Assembly: GCA_003532715.1 (NCBI GenBank)
Contig: DOEZ01000651.1
Location: 625 to 8,616 of the forward strand
Direction: 5' to 3'
Length of the DNA: 7,992 nt
From: Planctomycetaceae bacterium
GTDB lineage: Bacteria; Planctomycetota; Planctomycetia; Pirellulales; Thermoguttaceae
Shown here: piece by piece, positions 4,562-7,992 of the stretch
How the letters are laid out: each line of letters begins with the position of its first letter
Numbering within the stretch: position 1 is the stretch's first letter
Notes under the pieces: model-generated
The model's database searches: none
What the model saw: only the letters and a program-made list of their open reading frames with translations
What the model was told of the DNA's origin: nothing
Program-made: the position numbers and the translations under genes

Positions 4562-6358
4562 GTGTGTCGGCATCACGACATGGATGTCTGCGATGTTGCT
4601 GATTTGGAGTTACCTCGTTTTGTGGAGCTGCTCGAAGAAGCCGAAAATCAGGTGGCGCCCATCGGTAGTCTTGACAGACCCGGCGAAGGCAGGGGCGGAG
4701 ATGTCCTTATCACGGGCGGGGCCGGTGGGCCGGGCGGAGATGGCGGACCAGTTACCATCATTGGTCCGACCCACATTTCTGGAGGTTCCGTTGTTCCGCC
4801 TCACGCCTCGCCGCCGGCATTGCACGTTACGAAGAGGAATCACCTCCAACAAGAGCGTATGTGGAGGAACACGATGGATGGTCGGCGTCGATTGGCGGAT
4901 CTCGGCAATCGAGCCTTGGTTCTTCTGGAAAAAGGGCTTGCCGGCGAAGACCTGGCGAGGCCAATGCTCGGAATTGTAGAAGAAGCACGAGACCTGGGAT
5001 TCTTCACGGGAAGAGAACATGCCGAAGTGGATGCCGCGTTGCATCGCTGGCGAACCGATGGCGACCGAAAATGGGATGAAGTGATAGGACAGAAGACCGT
5101 AACGGACCCGGCGATCATTACTTGGCAACATGTTGTCAATGCCCTCTATTCTGACTTGGCCGACACGAGGGAGTTGGATGAAAACGAGAAGAAGGAACTC
5201 GAAGCGTCGGGCCTTCCCGTTGGAAGGGAAGGCAAGCATGAACTTGCTGTGTGGTGGAACTGGACTAAAGCCGCACGGCGTCTGAGCGACTCACTTCTTG
5301 AGGCGCGAAAGCGGGGAATAGCCGAAGATCCGGGAAGTGACGATATGACTGGGCACCGACACTCGTCGAGCCACACAGACGATCCGATATCGCGCCGCGC
5401 GTCTTGGCTTCATGCCCTAGAGGTCGTTCGCGATGAACTCGATTCGTGGGGCGACTTCGAACAAAGTGAAATCACGGAAGAGTATTTTCCTGATCCGATT
5501 ACAGGCAACAAGACGCCCGGAGTCGATCCACATCCAGTGTGGCTGGCTATCGTGGAACTCGAAAGATTCTACCCGAAGGAGCGACTTCCAAAGCCGTCGG
5601 TAGCGTTGGACGCGTGGGCTGACTTATGCAAGTACTCCCGCGAACACGGGAGCGAGGACCGAGTCACTCAACGCGACAAGGCTGTCAACTCGGCGAGGAT
5701 CCTTCGACAATGGGTTTGTGATGAAATCGTACGAATCACCGCGAACACACTAGCCACGAGCGATGTGGGTGCATTGGCGCGAACGAATCGCAACAAGACA
5801 ACACCGATTGTCTTCATTTCTTCGACGGTTGAAGACCTAAAGGCCTACCGCGACAAAGCAAAAGAGGCGGCTATCGAGGCCGGTTTCATGCCCAGGATGC
5901 AAGAGTACTTCCCAGCCAGCGGACACAAGCCTCCGTTGGAGAAATGCCTTGAGGAAGTATCGGGGTGCGATGTTCTAGTCGTAATCGTAGCCCACCGATA
6001 TGGCTGGGTTCCCGATAGTCAGCAGTCGCCACAATGCAAGAGCATTACGTGGCTCGAATGTGAAAAGGCAAAGCAAGATGGCATCGAGGTACTGCCATTT
6101 GTCGTGGATGAGAACTACGCGTGGCCTCGACGGGACTGTGAAGAACACCGATTAGCGGAAGTGGACGACACCGGTAATGCTACCACTGAGTCGCTCGACG
6201 CCATCAAAAGCCGCATCACTGGCCTGCGCCAATTCAAGGCGTGGATTGATAAGCATCATGTGCGATGTTCTTACACCACTGCCGAATCGCTATACAGCGA
6301 AGTGCTGGCTGCCCTATACGCCTGGAAGGACCGAAATCAAGATGTCAATGAACGGTAG
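4562..6358 (+). CDS. DUF4062-domain protein with Gly-rich N-terminal segment, 598 aa
   Basis: Start is uncertain: GTG at 4562 or ATG at 4580 (six residues shorter), neither with a good Shine-Dalgarno. Numbering from GTG, residues 8-32 form an acidic helical lead-in, 41-76 are Gly-rich (GGDVLITGGAGGPGGDGG and then VTIIGPTHISGG), and 85-410 are mostly charged helices with many Trp. Residues 414-590 are a DUF4062 domain: VFISSTVEDL (417-426), EYFPA (448-452), CDVLVVIVAHRYGWVP (469-484), SITWLECEKA (494-503), LPFVVDE, and the late RQFKAWIDKH and SLYSEVLAAL helices. DUF4062 adopts a flavodoxin/TIR-like fold and often heads STAND or NLR-like proteins. Here it is C-terminal and no P-loop NTPase, TPR or WD repeats are visible. 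Glu499 in SITxxE would be the best candidate for a functional acid, by analogy with related folds. A signalling or anti-phage effector role is inferred from domain and context only. Confidence 0.85.
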   Translation: MCRHHDMDVCDVADLELPRFVELLEEAENQVAPIGSLDRPGEGRGGDVLITGGAGGPGGDGGPVTIIGPTHISGGSVVPPHASPPALHVTKRNHLQQERMWRNTMDGRRRLADLGNRALVLLEKGLAGEDLARPMLGIVEEARDLGFFTGREHAEVDAALHRWRTDGDRKWDEVIGQKTVTDPAIITWQHVVNALYSDLADTRELDENEKKELEASGLPVGREGKHELAVWWNWTKAARRLSDSLLEARKRGIAEDPGSDDMTGHRHSSSHTDDPISRRASWLHALEVVRDELDSWGDFEQSEITEEYFPDPITGNKTPGVDPHPVWLAIVELERFYPKERLPKPSVALDAWADLCKYSREHGSEDRVTQRDKAVNSARILRQWVCDEIVRITANTLATSDVGALARTNRNKTTPIVFISSTVEDLKAYRDKAKEAAIEAGFMPRMQEYFPASGHKPPLEKCLEEVSGCDVLVVIVAHRYGWVPDSQQSPQCKSITWLECEKAKQDGIEVLPFVVDENYAWPRRDCEEHRLAEVDDTGNATTESLDAIKSRITGLRQFKAWIDKHHVRCSYTTAESLYSEVLAALYAWKDRNQDVNER

Positions 6359-6384
6359 CCTTCCCCTGTGAACTCATAGAAGGA

Positions 6385-6414
6385 ACTTCAAGACACGAAG
6401 GGACTTCAAGACAC
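6385..6414. repeat. Short direct repeat ACTTCAAGACAC, 18-bp period
   Basis: The 12-mer ACTTCAAGACAC occurs at 6385-6396 and 6403-6414, directly after the DUF4062 gene. It lies in the 257-bp gene-free stretch between the convergent genes, which also holds the palindrome cluster at 6478-6595. Confidence 0.7.
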
Positions 6415-6477
6415 CCACCATGTCACCTCGATACCCCAAGGCGAACAACGTAATCCCCTCCGGTCGCCCGCGTCGCA

Positions 6478-6518
6478 AGGTCCCGCTCGGCGAGCGGGAC
6501 CTACTTGGAGACAAGTAG
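6478..6518. repeat. Palindrome of the AGGTCCC family plus adjoining GAGA-loop hairpin
   Basis: Arms 6478-6489 (AGGTCCCGCTCG) and 6491-6502 are perfectly complementary around base 6490, the same 12+1+12 geometry as at 2576-2600. Outer seven bases are identical in both places, while the inner five differ in a complementary way. A second hairpin overlaps its end: CTACTTG (6501-6507), loop GAGA, CAAGTAG (6512-6518). The stretch sits downstream of both convergent genes. Confidence 0.85.
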
Positions 6519-6595
6519 GGTGGGGCGATTGCAGCGAGTTTTTCCGTGGAATCCATGCCTTTCCGACAAGACTCGCTGAAATCGCCCCACCCTAC
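6515..6595. repeat. 25-bp inverted repeat with 31-nt loop between convergent genes
   Basis: Arm 6515-6539 begins GTAGGGTGGGGCGATT, and arm 6571-6595 is its reverse complement at 24 of 25 positions; the loop is 6540-6570. It lies 156 bp after the DUF4062 stop and 20 bp after the DUF1559 stop on the opposite strand, so it could end both transcripts. There is no good U-run on the distal side of either arm, so it is either a non-canonical terminator or a dispersed palindromic element. Confidence 0.8.
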
Positions 6596-6615
6596 GGTTG
6601 TTCGCGCAACGGAGG

Positions 6616-7710
6616 CTAATTCGGGCCGAGTTCCGTTTGTTGACCCTCGGCCATGCTGCTGAGGCTCACAAAAATCATCGGATCGATGCTCTTGCTGATC
6701 GAGCTGACCGAACCATCGGCGTAGCAGAACATCGTCACGTCGCCGTGGTCGCTGCTGAATTCGCGGTATTCTTTCCAGTCTGGAAAATCCCAATGGTTTT
6801 TCGTGTACATCACGCCGCAACCGATCCAACTCCAGGGATCGGATTTTCTCGTGATCGGCGGAGTCCCCGCTCCGGTGACGCCCACCCCCGTGCTCTCGCC
6901 GAACAGGAGCGTCGTGGCCGTCCCGTCGCGAATGTCGCGAATCGTCGTCTTCGACCGGTTGAAAAAGATGCCCTTGAGCTTGTCCTTCGAGGTTGACAAG
7001 CCGGGGGCTGGGAAGTCCGCAAGGTTGCCGGCTGCGGCGCCGACCTTGCCGAGATAGCCGCCCACGCCCAGGTAGCTGGTGCGCCCGAGTCGGCTTCCGA
7101 TACTGGTGTGCGTCAACGCCTGCATGTCGGTCGCGTGGCCGCCCAGAATCGATACGACGTACTGCGCGCGTCGCTCGGGCGTCGACGGGCAGCGGAATGT
7201 TGTGATGTTGGTGAACGCCGCGCCGCTAATCGGGCTCGTCGAAAAGACATCGGGATGGCCGCTGTACCACGGCCGGGCCGTCTTATCGACATCGACGAGC
7301 GAGACCCATTGGCCCGTAAAATTGCCCAACGAGGGCAACGTATTCGGATTTGGCACGTGGTTCGTGCCGGTCGGATTGGGCTTCTGCGACATGGCGATTC
7401 GATCGTAAATCTCCGTCTCTTCGCAGTAGGGCAGCAGGTGGACCAACACGCCCATGCATTGGTGCTGGGTGGGAACGACGGAAGTCTCGGCATTCCATCC
7501 GAGCAGCATTCCGGGCGGGAACCGCTTGTACGCCGATTCGAAGTTCAACGCGGCAAGACCCAACTGCTTCAGGTTCTTCGTGCAGTCAGCAGTTCGCGCC
7601 GCCTCGCGCGCCGCTTGCACGGCGGGCAACAACAGGGCGATCAAGATTCCGATGATCGCAATCACCACCAGAAGCTCGACCAGAGTGAAGCCGACTCTTC
7701 GCTTCTTCAT
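6616..7710 (-). CDS. DUF1559 family pseudopilin-like protein, 364 aa
   Basis: A surface-anchored or secreted protein of unknown role from a family that is present in very many copies in planctomycetes. Residues 1-34 form a type IV prepilin-like leader: the basic MKKRRVG, the cleavage/methylation motif G7|FTLVE with Glu12, and a hydrophobic helix to about residue 30 (VVIAIIGILIALLLPAVQ), followed by AAREAAR. The DUF1559 domain follows (CTKNLKQLGLAALNFES, then the PPG motif). The C-terminus has the family's H-x-G...DGSV ending (SSDHGDVTMFCYADGSV). The ATG at 7710-7708 is chosen because it places the prepilin motif correctly and has GAGGGGAG 7 nt upstream; an upstream ATG at 7770 in frame has neither. 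A sigma70-like promoter lies at 7782-7811, giving a leader of about 65 nt. Confidence 0.95.
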   Translation of the reverse strand: MKKRRVGFTLVELLVVIAIIGILIALLLPAVQAAREAARTADCTKNLKQLGLAALNFESAYKRFPPGMLLGWNAETSVVPTQHQCMGVLVHLLPYCEETEIYDRIAMSQKPNPTGTNHVPNPNTLPSLGNFTGQWVSLVDVDKTARPWYSGHPDVFSTSPISGAAFTNITTFRCPSTPERRAQYVVSILGGHATDMQALTHTSIGSRLGRTSYLGVGGYLGKVGAAAGNLADFPAPGLSTSKDKLKGIFFNRSKTTIRDIRDGTATTLLFGESTGVGVTGAGTPPITRKSDPWSWIGCGVMYTKNHWDFPDWKEYREFSSDHGDVTMFCYADGSVSSISKSIDPMIFVSLSSMAEGQQTELGPN

Positions 7711-7717
7711 AGCAATT

Positions 7718-7725
7718 CTCCCCTC
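7718..7725 (-). promoter_or_regulatory. Strong Shine-Dalgarno of the DUF1559 gene
   Basis: On the minus strand GAGGGGAG ends 7 nt before the ATG at 7710. It decides between this start and the in-frame ATG 60 bp upstream, which has none. Confidence 0.85.
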
Positions 7726-7781
7726 AAAGAAAAGACCCCTCCGGAGTAGCGTCTCCCCAGAGGCTACCACGCACTGCCGTC

Positions 7782-7811
7782 ATTGTTACAGTTAACCCGG
7801 CTCCGTGTCAA
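7782..7811 (-). promoter_or_regulatory. Sigma70-type promoter of the DUF1559 gene
   Basis: On the minus strand a perfect -35 TTGACA (7811-7806) is followed after 17 bp by TAACAA (7788-7783), or after 18 bp by AACAAT (7787-7782), a 4/6 match to TATAAT. Transcription would begin near 7775, leaving a leader of roughly 65 nt before the start codon. Confidence 0.65.
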
Positions 7812-7904
7812 GCGTTTTGACGGGTTTTTCCGGTTTGCCGGGTTCATTTCTTCACGGCTGCCGACCGACCGGCAATCGTTCGCCAAGCAGACAGCGGGCG
7901 GCGG

Positions 7905-7932
7905 GTAGCACCGATAGCTCGTCTATCGGTGC
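7905..7932. repeat. GTAGCAC-family hairpin, 10-bp stem
   Basis: After GTA, the arm GCACCGATAG (7908-7917) pairs perfectly with CTATCGGTGC (7923-7932) across a CTCGT loop. The lead-in GTAGCAC and the closing GTG match the units at 936-1021, whose inner stems differ. Confidence 0.8.
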
Positions 7933-7942
7933 GGCGCAGCCG

Positions 7943-7990
7943 CAAGAGGGCTGCAGGCTGGCACGAGAACCTCTTGGGCCTTCGGCCCCC
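7943..7990. repeat. Nested small inverted repeats at the right edge
   Basis: CAAGAGG (7943-7949) is complementary to CCTCTTG (7970-7976), and GGGCC (7976-7980) can pair with GGCCC (7984-7988) over a TTC loop. The second hairpin is followed only by C and G before the window ends. Whether these belong to a gene beyond the edge cannot be told. The stretch 7812-7904 between the DUF1559 promoter and these hairpins shows nothing recognisable. Confidence 0.5.
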
Positions 7991-7992
7991 CG

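Noticed and set aside
3875..4576. 233-codon minus-strand open frame
   Set aside because: It is antisense to the 3701 ORF, has no recognisable domain or ribosome site, and no supporting neighbours.
5203..5242. Walker A motif in the DUF4062 protein (GLPVGREGKHE)
   Set aside because: The spacing does not fit GxxxxGK[ST], and the residue after GK is His. No Walker B or other NTPase motif follows.

Overview
The window looks like a piece of a planctomycete chromosome, most likely Pirellulales-like. The strongest pointer is a DUF1559 protein with a prepilin-type N-terminus, a family hugely expanded in Planctomycetes. GC-rich genes with long, repeat-filled spacers and a RAYT-type transposase fragment fit the same picture. 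The taxon is an inference, because there is no rRNA or marker gene here.

Layout. (1) 1-870, minus strand: the N-terminal 200 residues of a 3-hydroxyacyl-CoA dehydrogenase that runs off the left edge, preceded by a 57-residue 2x[4Fe-4S] ferredoxin. A hairpin plus T-tract lies between the two genes. (2) 871-1464: no gene, but two tandem 43-bp hairpin units with a compensatory base-pair change, a G-rich stretch, and purine and pyrimidine tracts. (3) 1465-2514, minus: a fused DNA-repair protein with an O6-alkylguanine-transferase-like DNA-binding domain followed by endonuclease V. Its last 20 residues are encoded by a dispersed repeat. (4) 2515-3300: a repeat-rich zone with a 25-bp palindrome, a 24-bp tandem repeat, an HRRDAETRR-type repeat, and the N-terminal third of a RAYT (REP-associated Y1) transposase cut off just after its HUH motif. 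(5) 3548-3649, plus: a 33-residue remnant of the C-terminus of a type I restriction subunit HsdR. (6) 3701-6358, plus: two uncharacterised ORFs in the same reading frame, separated by one TAG and 45 bp. The second ends in a DUF4062 domain. This is the candidate undescribed system. (7) 6359-6615: a cluster of palindromes between convergent genes. (8) 6616-7710, minus: the DUF1559 pseudopilin-like protein, with a clear Shine-Dalgarno and a plausible sigma70 promoter. (9) 7711-7992: leader, promoter and more hairpins.

How the parts fit. The left part is ordinary metabolism and DNA repair. The centre (about 2.6-6.4 kb) looks like a variable locus: a transposase fragment and a restriction-enzyme scar sit next to an AT-richer pair of ORFs with a DUF4062 domain. 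DUF4062 is a TIR/nucleoside-deoxyribosyltransferase-like fold often found in STAND/NLR-like signalling proteins. A defence or signalling role for 3701-6358 is therefore reasonable but unproven. Several hairpin families keep constant outer bases while their inner stems change in a complementary way, which suggests selection on structure or a mobile palindromic element.
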